NCBI RefSeq assembly: GCF_001512295.1
Contig: NZ_LNUP01000015.1
Coordinates: forward strand, 343,058-407,057
Direction of reading: 5' to 3'
DNA from: Pseudomonas sp. EpS/L25
Lineage (GTDB): Bacteria > Pseudomonadota > Gammaproteobacteria > Pseudomonadales > Pseudomonadaceae
Length of the DNA stretch: 64,000 nt
Shown here: positions 33,870-43,146 of the stretch, in pieces
Numbering within the stretch: position 1 is the first letter of the stretch
Layout of the letters: each line of letters opens with the position of its first letter
The notes under the pieces: generated by a model
What the model saw: only the letters and a program-made list of their open reading frames with translations
The model's database searches: none
What the model was told of the DNA's origin: nothing
Translations under genes and position numbers: made by a program

Positions 33870-35828
33870 ATGAGCCAAGAACCCCTGGACCCCCAACGCC
33901 GCCGCGCCCTCCTGCTGGGCGCCGCCGGCGCGCTCTGGTCCGTCCTGCCCCTGGCCGGACGCGCCGACAACGCCTCTGGAGGCACCATGCAACACGCCGA
34001 TCTGATCCTGCACAACGGCAAGCTTCACACCGTCGATCCCGAGCGCCCCGAGGCGACGGCGGTCGCCATCAGGGACGGCGTCTTTATCGCCGTGGGCAGC
34101 GACAGTGACGCCATGGCCCATCGCGGTCCGGCCACCCAGGTGGTCGACCTGCGCGGGCGCCGTGCCATCCCCGGCCTCAACGACTCCCACCTGCACCTGA
34201 TCCGCGGCGGTCTCAACTACAACCTGGAACTGCGCTGGGAGGGCGTGCCCTCGCTGGCGGATGCCCTGCGCATGCTCAAGGACCAGGCCGAGCGCACCCC
34301 GGCGCCCCAGTGGGTGCGGGTGGTGGGCGGCTGGAACGAATTCCAGTTCGCCGAGCGCCGGCTGCCGACCCTGGACGAACTCAACCAGGCGGCCCCGGAC
34401 ACCCCGGTGTTCATCCTCCACCTCTATGACCGGGCGCTGCTCAACCGCGCCGCCCTGCGGGTCGTGGGCTACACCAAGGACACGCCCAATCCGCCAGGTG
34501 GCGAGATCCAGCGCGATGCCCGCGGCGAGCCCACCGGCATGCTCATCGCCCGGCCCAACGCCATGATCCTCTACGCTACCCTGGCCAAGGGGCCCAAGCT
34601 GCCGCTGGAATACCAGGTCAATTCCACTCGCCAGTTCATGCGCGAACTCAATCGCCTGGGCCTGACCAGCGCCATCGACGCCGGCGGCGGTTTCCAGAAC
34701 TACCCGGACGACTACCAGGTGATCCAGGAACTGGCCGATGCCGACCAGCTCACCGTGCGCATCGCCTACAACCTCTTCACCCAGCGGCCCAAGGAAGAGC
34801 TGACCGACTTCAAGAACTGGACCAGCAGCGTCACCCTGCACCAGGGCACCGACTTCCTCCGGCACAACGGCGCCGGCGAGATGCTGGCCTTCTCCGCGGC
34901 CGACTTCGAGGACTTCCTCGAACCGCGCCCGGACCTGCCGCCCACCATGGAAGCGGATCTGGAACCGGTGGTGCGCCACCTGGTGGAACAGCGCTGGCCG
35001 TTCCGCCTGCACGCCACCTACGACGAATCCATCTCGCGGATGCTCGACGTCTTCGAGCGGGTCAACCGCGACGTGCCTTTCAACGGTCTGCCCTGGTTCT
35101 TCGATCACGCCGAAACCATCAGCCCGCGCAACATCGAGCGGGTCAAGGCCCTCGGCGGCGGCATCGCCATCCAGGATCGCATGGCCTTCCAGGGCGAATA
35201 CTTCGTCGACCGCTATGGTGCCCAGGCCGCCGAGCAGACGCCGCCGATCCAGCGGATGCTGGCCGAAGGCGTGCCGGTGGGGGCTGGGACGGACGCCACC
35301 CGCGTCTCCAGCTACAACCCCTGGACCTCGCTGTACTGGCTGGTCAGCGGCCGTACCGTAGGGGGCCTGGCGCTCTACCAGGAAGGCCTGCCGCGCGCCA
35401 CCGCCCTGCAACTGTTCACCCAGGGCAGTGCCTGGTTCTCCTCGGAACAGGGCAAGAAGGGCCAGCTGCGGGTGGGCCAGCTGGCCGACGTGGCAGTGCT
35501 CTCGGCGGATTTCTTCAGCGTCGAGGAAGAGGCCATCAAGCACCTGGAGTCGGTGCTGACCGTGGTCGGCGGCCGCATCGTCCATGGTGCCGAGGAATTC
35601 GATCGCCTGGGTCCGGCACCCCTGCCGGTCACCCCGGACTGGTCGCCGGTGGTCAAGGTGCCCGGGCACTGGAAGCCCGGCGCGCCCTTGCAGGCCGCCG
35701 TGCACCAGTGCGCCGGCGCCTGTGCCGTGCATGGCCACGGCCATGAACGAGCGCGCCAGAGCAAGGTGCCGGTCAGCGACTTCAGTGGCTTCTGGGGCGC
35801 CTTCGGCTGCTCCTGCTTCAGCTTCTGA
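33870..35828 (+). CDS. Amidohydrolase, YtcJ/AepA-like, with twin-arginine leader
   Basis: A 652-residue metal-dependent hydrolase. The N terminus (QRRRALLLGAAGALWSVLPL) looks like a Tat signal. The amidohydrolase_3 core shows DLRGRRAIPGLNDSHLHL with the HxH metal ligands, a His in FDHAETISPRN and GAGTDATRVSSYNPW for the final Asp. An extra C-terminal tail of about 60 residues is rich in His and Cys and ends in GAFGCSCFSF. Homologues were named exoenzyme-regulatory AepA, but hydrolysis of an amide or ester compound is more likely. It lies in the middle of the operon, between a hydrolase and an exporter. Confidence 0.85.
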   Translation: MSQEPLDPQRRRALLLGAAGALWSVLPLAGRADNASGGTMQHADLILHNGKLHTVDPERPEATAVAIRDGVFIAVGSDSDAMAHRGPATQVVDLRGRRAIPGLNDSHLHLIRGGLNYNLELRWEGVPSLADALRMLKDQAERTPAPQWVRVVGGWNEFQFAERRLPTLDELNQAAPDTPVFILHLYDRALLNRAALRVVGYTKDTPNPPGGEIQRDARGEPTGMLIARPNAMILYATLAKGPKLPLEYQVNSTRQFMRELNRLGLTSAIDAGGGFQNYPDDYQVIQELADADQLTVRIAYNLFTQRPKEELTDFKNWTSSVTLHQGTDFLRHNGAGEMLAFSAADFEDFLEPRPDLPPTMEADLEPVVRHLVEQRWPFRLHATYDESISRMLDVFERVNRDVPFNGLPWFFDHAETISPRNIERVKALGGGIAIQDRMAFQGEYFVDRYGAQAAEQTPPIQRMLAEGVPVGAGTDATRVSSYNPWTSLYWLVSGRTVGGLALYQEGLPRATALQLFTQGSAWFSSEQGKKGQLRVGQLADVAVLSADFFSVEEEAIKHLESVLTVVGGRIVHGAEEFDRLGPAPLPVTPDWSPVVKVPGHWKPGAPLQAAVHQCAGACAVHGHGHERARQSKVPVSDFSGFWGAFGCSCFSF

Positions 35829-35838
35829 GGACGCCGCC

Positions 35839-37437
35839 ATGACCGCCGCCACCCTGACCCCCAATGCCGCCTCGCCCTGGCAGCCCTTGCGCCAGCGCGC
35901 CTTCCGCTGGCTATGGCTGGCCAGTATCGCCTCCAACATAGGTACCTGGATGCACGAGGTGGGTGCCGGCTGGCTGATGACCTCGCTGTCGGCCAGCCCC
36001 CTGGCGGTGGCCCTGGTCCAGGTGGCGGGCGCCTTGCCGATGTTCCTGCTGGCGCTGCCGGCCGGCGCCCTGGCCGACATCGTCGATCGCCGCCGCTACC
36101 TGCTCGGCGTACAGCTGTGGATGGCCGCGGTGGCCCTGGCCCTGGCGGGCCTGACCCTGGCCGGCTGGATGACCGTACCGCTGCTGCTGGGCCTGACCCT
36201 GGCCATGGGCGTGGGCACGGCGTTGATGCTGCCGGCCTGGTCGGCGCTCACCCCCGAGCTGGTCGACAAGAGCGAGCTGCCCGCGGCCATCGCCCTGTCC
36301 AGCCTGGGCATGAATGTGGCGCGGGCCCTGGGTCCGGCGCTGGCCGGGGTGCTGGTCAGCCTGGCCGGTCCCTGGCTGACCTTCGCCCTCAATGCCGTCT
36401 CTTTCCTTGCCGTCATCGTCGCGCTCCTGACCTGGCGGCGAGAGCCTGCAGCCGCCGTGCTGCCCGCGGAGCGCCTGCTGGGCGCGGTCCGGGTCGGTTT
36501 CCGCTATGCCCGCAGCTCTCCCCGGCTGCAGGTGGTGCTGGCCCGGACCGCCGCGTTTTTCCTCGGTGCCAGCGCCGGCATGGCGCTGCTGCCGCTGCTG
36601 GTACGCCAGGCGCTGCAGGGCACCGCCCTGGATTTCGGCATCCTGCTCGGGTGCGTCGGGTTGGGTGCCATCGGCGGCGCCATGTTGCTGCCGCGGCTGC
36701 GCGAACGGCTGTCCAGTGACCTGCTGATCGCCAGCGCCAGCGCGCTCTATGCCCTGGTCCTGCTGGGCCTGGCCTGGATTCGCGACTTCGCCAGGCTGCT
36801 GCCGGTGATGCTCGCCAGCGGCCTGGCCTGGATCGCCGTGCTCTCCAGCCTGCAGGTGGCGGCCCAGACCGCCGTGCCCGGCTGGGTGCGCGCCCGCGCC
36901 CTGGCCGTCTACATCCTGGTGTTCTTCGGCACCAGCGCCCTGGGTGGCGTTGTCTGGGGCGCCCTGGCCAGTCATTTCTCCCTGAGCCTGGCCCTGAGCG
37001 CGGCGGCCGGGGTGCTGCTGGCCGGCATCGGGCTGACCTGGCGCCTGCGCCTGCCGGTCACCCCGGCGGCGGACATCGCCCCTTCGCTGCACTGGCCGGC
37101 GCCCATCCTCGACGATTCCCTGGACCGCGAGCGCGGCCCGGTGATGGTCACCCTGGAATACGACATCGCCCTCGAGCACGGCCCGGCCTTCCGCCAGGCC
37201 ATGCAGGCGGTGGGCGCCATGCGCCGGCGCAACGGCGCCTTCTCCTGGGCCCTGCTGCAGGACAGCGCCGAGCCGCGCCGCTGGCAGGAATTCTTCTTCT
37301 GCGACGAATCCTGGCTGGAACACCTGCGCCACCACCACCGCGTGACCCAGGGCGAACAGCGCCTGGAGGCGGCGGCGCGGCAGTACCAGACCCCCGGCGT
37401 GCCCATCGCCATCCGCCATCTCCTGGGCGGCGCCTGA
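35839..37437 (+). CDS. MFS transporter (MFS_3/EntS-like) fused to ABM-like domain
   Basis: A 532-residue protein. Residues 15-400 are a 12-TM major facilitator of the MFS_3/DUF894 type (LASIASNIGTWMHEVGAGWL, then LPAGALADIVDRRRYL). After residue 430 a soluble ABM-like domain follows (VMVTLEYDIALEHGPAFRQA, then RWQEFFFCDESWLEHLRHHH). The fusion is a known family arrangement. The ATG at 35839 follows the amidohydrolase stop by 10 bases. It probably exports the substrate or product of the neighbouring hydrolases. Confidence 0.85.
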   Translation: MTAATLTPNAASPWQPLRQRAFRWLWLASIASNIGTWMHEVGAGWLMTSLSASPLAVALVQVAGALPMFLLALPAGALADIVDRRRYLLGVQLWMAAVALALAGLTLAGWMTVPLLLGLTLAMGVGTALMLPAWSALTPELVDKSELPAAIALSSLGMNVARALGPALAGVLVSLAGPWLTFALNAVSFLAVIVALLTWRREPAAAVLPAERLLGAVRVGFRYARSSPRLQVVLARTAAFFLGASAGMALLPLLVRQALQGTALDFGILLGCVGLGAIGGAMLLPRLRERLSSDLLIASASALYALVLLGLAWIRDFARLLPVMLASGLAWIAVLSSLQVAAQTAVPGWVRARALAVYILVFFGTSALGGVVWGALASHFSLSLALSAAAGVLLAGIGLTWRLRLPVTPAADIAPSLHWPAPILDDSLDRERGPVMVTLEYDIALEHGPAFRQAMQAVGAMRRRNGAFSWALLQDSAEPRRWQEFFFCDESWLEHLRHHHRVTQGEQRLEAAARQYQTPGVPIAIRHLLGGA

Positions 37438-37483
37438 CGTCGCCCTTCATCCCAAGCACCACCACTCCACTGAGGACTCCACC

Positions 37484-38107
37484 ATGAGCAAGCCCTACAA
37501 CCGTCTCGACAAGAACGATGCCGTCGTCCTGCTGATCGACCACCAGGCCGGTCTGATCTCCCTGGTACAGGATTTCACTCCCAGCGACTTCAAGAACAAC
37601 GTCCTGGCCCTGGCCAACAGCGCCAAGTTCTTCGGCCTGCCCACCATCCTCACCACCAGCTTCGAGCAGGGCCCCAACGGTCCGCTGGTGCCCGAGCTGG
37701 TCGAGCTGTTCCCCGAGGCGCCCTACATCGCCCGGCCCGGCCAGATCAATGCCTGGGATAACGAAGACTTCGTCGCCGCCATCAAGGCCACCGGTCGCAA
37801 GCAGCTGATCATCGCCGGGGTGGTGACCGACGTCTGCGTGACCTTCCCGGCACTGGCGGCCATCGCCGAGGGCTTCGATGTCTTCGTGGTGACCGATGCC
37901 TCCGGCACCTTCGACAAGACCGTGCAACAGGCCGCCTGGGCGCGCATGAGCGCCGCCGGGGTGCAACTGATGAACTGGTTCAGCGTGGCCTGCGAACTGC
38001 ACCGCGACTGGCGCAACGACATCGAGGGCCTGGGTGCCCTGCTGTCCAACCACATCCCCAACTACCGCAACCTGATGACCAGCTACGCCAAGCTGTCCGC
38101 CAAGTAA
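37484..38107 (+). CDS. ycaC: YcaC-type hydrolase of the isochorismatase-like family
   Basis: A 207-residue cysteine hydrolase. Asp19 in LLIDHQAG and nucleophile Cys118 in GVVTDVCVTFPA are in place; the third triad position, usually Lys in the superfamily, appears as Arg84 in YIARPGQINAW. Length and the C-terminal FSVACELHRDWRND are typical of YcaC, which forms octamers of unknown substrate. AGGACTCCACC stands before the ATG. It ends the operon that begins with doxX and is followed by lysR on the same strand. Confidence 0.9.
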   Translation: MSKPYNRLDKNDAVVLLIDHQAGLISLVQDFTPSDFKNNVLALANSAKFFGLPTILTTSFEQGPNGPLVPELVELFPEAPYIARPGQINAWDNEDFVAAIKATGRKQLIIAGVVTDVCVTFPALAAIAEGFDVFVVTDASGTFDKTVQQAAWARMSAAGVQLMNWFSVACELHRDWRNDIEGLGALLSNHIPNYRNLMTSYAKLSAK

Positions 38108-38175
38108 GGGGAACGATGGTCCGGCGCCTCCCTTGGCGCCGGACCATCCCTGCCAGACCTTCGCGGAGGGATGCC

Positions 38176-39087
38176 GTGAACCGCAACGATCTGCGCCGCA
38201 TCGACCTGCACCTGCTGGTGGTGTTCGAAAGCCTGATGCACGAGCGCAACCTCACCCGCACCGCGGAAAAGCTCTTTCTCGGCCAGCCGGCCATCAGCGC
38301 CGCCCTGGTGCGCCTGCGGCAATTCTTCGACGATCCCTTGCTGGTGCGCAGCGGCCGGGCGATGGAGCCCACGCCGCGGGCCCTGGCCATTCTCGAACGG
38401 CTGAGGCCGGCGCTGGACGGCCTGTCCAATGCCTTGAGCGAGGTCGACGACTTCGATCCCGGCGCCAGTCGCGCGGTGTTTCGCCTGGGCATGTCCGACG
38501 ACGTCGAATGCGGCCTGCTGCCGCCACTGCTGGCCCATCTGCGCGAGGCGGCGCCGCACTGCGTGCTGGTGGTGCGCAACGCCAACTTCCTGCTCCTGCC
38601 CGGCCTACTGGCCAGCGGCGAGGTGTCCCTGGGCATCAGCTACACCACCCAGCTGCCGGCCAATGCCAGGTGCCGCACCCTGAGGCACATCCGCGCCCTG
38701 GTGGTGCGCGCCGACCGCGATCCCGCGCCCCTGACCCTGGATGACTACTGCGCCCGGCCCCATGTGCTGGTGTCCATGTCCGGCGATCTCTGTGGCAACA
38801 TCGACGACGACCTGGCGCGCCTCGGCCGCAGTCGCAAGGTGGCCCTGGGCGTGCCGCACTTCAACGGCCTCGGCGCCCTGCTGGCCGGCAGCGAATTACT
38901 CGCCACCGTGCCCGACTACGCCGCCCGGGCCCTGGCCGCCGGCGGCGGCCTGCGCATCGAGGAACCGCCGTTTCCCATCGTCCCGGCCAAACTGTCGCTG
39001 GTCTGGCGCGCGGCCCAGGACCAGGACCCGGGCGAGCGCTGGCTACGGGGCGAGATCCTCAGGTTCATGGGCGAACCGGCTGTGTGA
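38176..39087 (+). CDS. LysR-family regulator, NodD/PcpR-like
   Basis: A 303-residue regulator of the NodD-like branch (LHLLVVFESLMHERNLTRTA, then EKLFLGQPAISAALVRLRQF). The start is a GTG at 38176 with GGAGGG seven bases upstream; no ATG in frame fits. It lies 68 bases after ycaC in the same direction and may be co-transcribed with or control the operon before it, or the convergent MFS gene, with which it overlaps by 23 bases at the 3' end. Confidence 0.85.
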   Translation: MNRNDLRRIDLHLLVVFESLMHERNLTRTAEKLFLGQPAISAALVRLRQFFDDPLLVRSGRAMEPTPRALAILERLRPALDGLSNALSEVDDFDPGASRAVFRLGMSDDVECGLLPPLLAHLREAAPHCVLVVRNANFLLLPGLLASGEVSLGISYTTQLPANARCRTLRHIRALVVRADRDPAPLTLDDYCARPHVLVSMSGDLCGNIDDDLARLGRSRKVALGVPHFNGLGALLAGSELLATVPDYAARALAAGGGLRIEEPPFPIVPAKLSLVWRAAQDQDPGERWLRGEILRFMGEPAV

Positions 39088-40324
39088 GCTGTGCCGGTTG
39101 AGGGGCGGTCGACGGATCGGCCACCGCCCCGGAAATTCGCATGCCGCGGGTTTCCTTGCCGAAGGCCACGAACAGCACGATCAGCACGGCGACGGTGCCG
39201 GCCACCAGTGCCATGGCCAGACCGTAGTTGCCGCCGTGGGCCGCGGCGATCTGCGCCTGCAGGGTGGCGTTGACCGAGGCCAGCAGGTTGCCCATCTGGT
39301 AGACGAAGCCCGGTAGCACGGCTCGCGCATTGCCCGGCACCAGTTCGTTGAGATAGGTGGGTATCACGCCCCAGGCGCCCTGCACCATGAACTGCATCAG
39401 GAAGGCGCCGATGCCCAGCGTCCAGGAACCGCTGGCGAAGGCCCACAGCGGCAGGATCGGCAGCGACAGCAGGGCGGCCAGGATGATCGCCTTCTTGCGC
39501 CCGATGCGCTCCGACAGCGAGCCGAAGAAAACCCCGCCGAGCATCGCCGCGATGTTGTAGCCGATGGCGATCAGGCTCACGGTATGGGCGTCGAACTGGT
39601 GCTGCACCTTGAGGAAGGTCGGATAGAGGTCCTGGGTGCCGTGGCTGAAGAAATTGAAGCAGGCCATCAGCAGCACCATGTACAGGCAGATCGGCCAATG
39701 CTGACGCAGGATCGGCAGCAGGGCGGTGCTCTCCTTGCGCTCCCGGGCCGCCAGCCACACCGGCGACTCCGGCACCTTGAAGTAGATGAAGGGCAGCAGC
39801 AGGATCGGCACGGCGCCGATCAGGAACAGGCCACGCCAGCCCACCGCCTCGAAGCACAGCCCGTAGACGATGGAGGCCAGCAGGTAGCCGCAGGGATAGC
39901 CGGCCTGGAAGATCCCCGACATCAGCCCCCGCGAGCGATCCGGGATGGTTTCCATCGCCAGCGATGAGGCCACGCCCCAGATGCCGCCCATGGCCACTCC
40001 GTAGAGGATGCGGAAGGCCATGAACGCCGTGAAGGTCGGCGACCAGGCGGAGAGGATCTCGAACAGCGAGAACAGCACGATGTTGAGCATCAGGATCGGC
40101 TTGCGTCCATGGCGCTCGGCCAGCCGGCCGAACAGCAGGGCGCCCACCGGCCGCACGGCCAGGGTCAGCATGATCGCCAGGGATACGTCGGTCACGGAGT
40201 CCTGGAAGTACTGCGCCAGATTGCTGAGGACGAACACCAGGATGAAGAAGTCGAAGGCATCCAGCGTCCAGCTGGCGAAGGTGGCGAAGGCCACGTTGCG
40301 CTGCGTCGAAGTCCAGGTAGACAT
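39065..40324 (-). CDS. MFS metabolite:proton symporter (sialate/lactate or aromatic-acid type)
   Basis: A 419-residue transporter. N-terminal ATFASWTLDAFDFFILVFVL and motif A GRLAERHGRKPILM, with a second copy GSLSERIGRKKAI, fit the SHS/AAHS and metabolite:H+ symporter groups that import carboxylates. It is convergent with the NodD-like lysR gene, overlapping by 23 bases at the 3' end. The 265 bases upstream are shared with the small lipoprotein gene. Confidence 0.83.
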   Translation of the reverse strand: MSTWTSTQRNVAFATFASWTLDAFDFFILVFVLSNLAQYFQDSVTDVSLAIMLTLAVRPVGALLFGRLAERHGRKPILMLNIVLFSLFEILSAWSPTFTAFMAFRILYGVAMGGIWGVASSLAMETIPDRSRGLMSGIFQAGYPCGYLLASIVYGLCFEAVGWRGLFLIGAVPILLLPFIYFKVPESPVWLAARERKESTALLPILRQHWPICLYMVLLMACFNFFSHGTQDLYPTFLKVQHQFDAHTVSLIAIGYNIAAMLGGVFFGSLSERIGRKKAIILAALLSLPILPLWAFASGSWTLGIGAFLMQFMVQGAWGVIPTYLNELVPGNARAVLPGFVYQMGNLLASVNATLQAQIAAAHGGNYGLAMALVAGTVAVLIVLFVAFGKETRGMRISGAVADPSTAPQPAQLTQPVRP

Positions 40325-40589
40325 GGCGATCTCCTTGCCCGAAGGGCTTCCTGTCCCTGGCGGCAGGCGCGGCCGGGTACAGGGGCGACAGGGTTGTAGT
40401 GGTTGTGCCGCCAGCCTCCACCCGCCCGGCTTACCGGAACCTTAAGGTGGACATCACCATCTTCCCGACCTGACCGGGGGTAGCCCGCGGTCGCCATCAG
40501 CCGCATCGATAAGCGCTATCCGCCGGTACGATTTATGGAAGAGGGGGTTGGCTTTCTACGATGGCTCCATATCGTTCGGAGCCACTCCC

Positions 40590-40958
40590 ATGTCCCTCGC
40601 CGCCTTCCGCACCGCCCTCCGCCTGCTGGCCTGTGCCGGCTTTCTCGCCCTGCTGGCCGGCTGTGCCAGCTCCCACACCGCCTACCTGCAGGACGGCCGC
40701 ACGGCCTACCTGGTGCAGTGCAACGGGGTGTTCGGCAGTTGGTCCGGCTGCGCCAGCGAAGCGGCGGCGCGCTGCTCCACCGGCAGCTACCAGGTGCTGG
40801 CCCGCAATCACCTGGACGGCGCCAGCGAGGCCGAGGCCGAGGCCAGCGTCGCCGGCCAGTCCTACCGGGTACGCAACCTGCTCGTGCAGTGCCAGGGCGA
40901 GCAATTCGCCTGGCGCGTCGGCACCTTCGTCCGCCGCCTGCCGGTGAGCGAGGGTTGA
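40590..40958 (+). CDS. Small lipoprotein of unknown function
   Basis: A 122-residue protein with a lipoprotein signal (LACAGFLALLAGC, lipobox LAGC), so it should be anchored to a membrane, probably the outer one. The mature part has five further cysteines and a pattern YLVQCNGVFGSWSGCASEAA, then RCSTGSYQVL, seen in several small proteobacterial lipoproteins without assigned function. The ATG at 40590 has CGGAG; a longer frame from 40548 would hide the signal peptide. Confidence 0.7.
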   Translation: MSLAAFRTALRLLACAGFLALLAGCASSHTAYLQDGRTAYLVQCNGVFGSWSGCASEAAARCSTGSYQVLARNHLDGASEAEAEASVAGQSYRVRNLLVQCQGEQFAWRVGTFVRRLPVSEG

Positions 40959-41097
40959 GGGTGGCTCAGGAGGCTACCGGGCGTTCGGCCATTGGCGGTG
41001 AAGGCAGGGCGCGAAGTTGTCGTTACTAACGGACCAGGATATGACGGCTGATCGCGATCTGGCCGTGGCTGATGGAGTTGATGGAGCTGACCGGGCT

Positions 41098-41500
41098 GAT
41101 CGCCTGCCCGGATAGCCCCCTCACCCTTTGGAATAGGGTTGGAGTGAGGGCGCGCCGCGCAACGCCGTCACCCGTGGAAAAGGCTGCGCCGTTTTTCCAC
41201 GCTACGGCTCTGCTTGCGATCTTGCCGGCGCTGAGGGAACTGATCGCCTGCTCAGATAGCCCCCTCTCCCCCCTGGGAGAGGGTTGGGGTGAGGGCGCGC
41301 CCCGCGCAACGCCGTCACCCGTGGAAAAGGCTGCGCCGTTTTTCCACGCTACGGCTCTGCTTGCGATCTTGCCGGCGCTGAGGGAGCTGAACTCCTGCTC
41401 GGCTAGCCCCCTCTCCCCCTGGGAGAGGGTTGGGGTGAGGGCGCGCCGCACAACGACGCCACCCCTGGAAAAGGCTGCGCCGTTTTCCACGCGACGACGC
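41098..41500. repeat. Three tandem copies of a ~145-base composite repeat
   Basis: Aligned by the TAGCCCC motif, units begin near 41098, 41242 and 41389, with periods of about 144 and 147 bases; the third is cut short. Each unit combines a CCCTCTCCC...GGGAGAGGG hairpin followed by GGTGAGGGCGCGCC, then a GTGGAAAAGGCTGCGCC hairpin of the kind found after uvsE, then a GATCTTGCCGGCGCTGAGGG joint in the first two. This is the bulk of a 736-base stretch without a gene (40959-41694). Confidence 0.85.
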
Positions 41501-41523
41501 TACGGCACTCCGGTGTTTTGTTG

Positions 41524-41586
41524 ATCGCGGCCATGGACCGCTCCGACGGTTACCTCGAGCCTGTAGGAGCGGCCCATGGCCGCGAT
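41524..41586. repeat. Inverted pair of REP sequences
   Basis: ATCGCGGCCATGGACCGCTCC (41524-41544) and its mirror TGTAGGAGCGGCCCATGGCC... (41562-41586) form an inverted REP doublet with one mismatch, equivalent to the one at 2921-2985. It immediately follows the triple repeat, so repeats cluster here. Confidence 0.8.
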
Positions 41587-41694
41587 AGGCGATCAAGACA
41601 GTGACTCCTACAGTTGATCCCGTACCCGCAGGAGTGGCCGCAGCGGTAGACCGCCACGGCGATCAGACCGTGGCTCTCGCCCTGCGCCAAGCCC

Positions 41695-42044
41695 TCAGGC
41701 ATGCGCCAGGAAATTCAACAGCCGCCCCCCGGGATCGCGGACGAAGAAACGCCTCACCCCCAAGGCTCGGTCACCGGGCCGTACTCCGGCGCGTAGCCCG
41801 CCCGTTCCAGTCGACGCAAGACCTCGTCCAGGTCGTCGACTTCCAGCGACAGCTCCGGGACCGGCGTGCCCGAGCCACCTTCCACCGCGAAGCTGACCTG
41901 GGGCCTGCTCTGGCCCGCGCCGACGAAGGTCAGGAGCCAGCCGTGATCCATCGCCAGCGTCAGGCCCAGCACTTCACCGTAGAAGGCCTTCATGGCGGCC
42001 AACTGTTCGGTCGCGAGGTTCGGCAGGATACGCGTGATCTTCAT
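41695..42044 (-). pseudogene. VOC (glyoxalase/bleomycin-resistance) family protein, frameshifted near the end
   Basis: Starts at 42044 with GGGGAG upstream (MKITRILPNLATEQ) and encodes a typical VOC domain (MKAFYGEVLGLTLAMDHGWL, then LSLEVDDLDEVLRRL). The frame meets TGA at 41754-41756 after VTEPWG. One base off, the expected ending continues as VRRFFVRDPGGRLLNFLAHA and stops at 41695. The slip is in a run of five G; one extra G would restore a normal 116-residue protein. Either a recent mutation, a phase-variable tract or a sequencing error. Confidence 0.8.
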
Positions 42045-42168
42045 GGCTGACGTCTCCCCGGGATGGACCTGGAAGCTTGGCAAAGCGCTGAATCCTGGCA
42101 GCGGGGTACGGCCCGGTACAGCGCAGTGACGACCGAGCTGCCAGGCGCATCGGTACCTTCGTCGAGCG

Positions 42169-43044
42169 CTAGTCGCCCAGCGCCTCTGCCACGATCTGCA
42201 GGAACTCCCGGGTCGCCGGCGTCGGCAGCCGCGACCAGATGGCATAAACGTTACGCTGCGGCGCATCGCTCACCGGCACGCAGGCCAGGCCGCTGAAGGT
42301 CAGCGCCAGGCTGCGTGGTACCAGCCCCACCGCCAGGCCGCGGCGGACGAAGCGTTCCAGCAGCTGCATGTGGCTGGTCTCGAAGCGTACCCGATGCGGC
42401 AGGCCCAGGGCGGCGAAGGCTTCGTCGGTCTGCCGCCGCGCGCCGCTGCCGGCCGGCAGATCCACCAGTGGCAGATCCACCAGCTCGTGCAGCGACAGCC
42501 TGTCCCGCCCCGCCAGGGCATGCGCCGCGGGCAGCACCGCCACCAATTCCTCGCTGAGCAGCAGACGACTTTCGATCCCCTCCAGCCGCACCTGCCGCGA
42601 GACGCCGATCAGGGCGAAATCCAGCTGCCGCTCCCGCACCGCCGCCAGCAGCGTCTCGCTCTTGTCCTGGCGCAGCTCGATGTCCACCTGCGGATGGCGG
42701 GCGTGGAAGGCCGCCAGCAGCTCGACGATGTCCAGGCGCGGCACCGAGGAGATCAGGCCCACCGTCAGGCTGCCACGAATGTCGCCCACCGTCGCCGCCA
42801 CGTCCTGCTGCAGCCGCTCCACCGCTGCCAGCACCTGGCGCGCATTGACCAGCAGCGCCTCGCCCGCCGGGGTGATCCGCACCTGGCGCGGCAGCCGTTC
42901 GAACAGGGTGGCGCCCAGCTCGGCTTCCAACCGGGCGATCTGGTGACTGAGGGCCGACTGCACCACATGGCAGCGCTCGGCGGCACGGGTGAAGTGCCGT
43001 TCCTCGGCCAGGGCCACGGCGAATTCCAGTTGCTTGAGAGTCAT
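42169..43044 (-). CDS. LysR-family transcriptional regulator
   Basis: A 291-residue regulator with HTH LAEERHFTRAAERCHVVQSA-LSHQIARLEAELG, of the CynR/OxyR-like branch. Two starts are possible (43044 and 43074); 43044 gives the canonical MTLKQLEF beginning. It is divergent from the MFS gene at 43147, about 100 bases apart, and is its probable regulator. Confidence 0.88.
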   Translation of the reverse strand: MTLKQLEFAVALAEERHFTRAAERCHVVQSALSHQIARLEAELGATLFERLPRQVRITPAGEALLVNARQVLAAVERLQQDVAATVGDIRGSLTVGLISSVPRLDIVELLAAFHARHPQVDIELRQDKSETLLAAVRERQLDFALIGVSRQVRLEGIESRLLLSEELVAVLPAAHALAGRDRLSLHELVDLPLVDLPAGSGARRQTDEAFAALGLPHRVRFETSHMQLLERFVRRGLAVGLVPRSLALTFSGLACVPVSDAPQRNVYAIWSRLPTPATREFLQIVAEALGD

Positions 43045-43146
43045 GGTGCTATCTTTAACTGAGATCGAAGTCATCTTAACGATTCATTTAACCGATGGCT
43101 GCTGTTGTCCGATACTCACCACTCTTTCCTGTTCCGGACCTCACGG

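Noticed and set aside
32985-36080. A 1031-codon open frame on the minus strand across the hydrolase and amidohydrolase genes
   Set aside because: It spans two well-supported genes on the other strand and their gap, its translation looks like reverse-frame sequence rich in Gly, Val, Gln and His, and there is no start signal.
35839-37437. MFS_3 protein as an enterobactin exporter
   Set aside because: The EntS likeness is family-level only; the C-terminal ABM domain and hydrolase neighbours point to another role.
37484-38107. YcaC-type gene as an isochorismatase in siderophore synthesis
   Set aside because: Length and motifs fit YcaC, and there are no siderophore genes nearby.
41098-41500. The triple repeat considered as a CRISPR array
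   Set aside because: Units of about 145 bases with no unique spacers, no 24-40 base direct repeats and no cas genes nearby.
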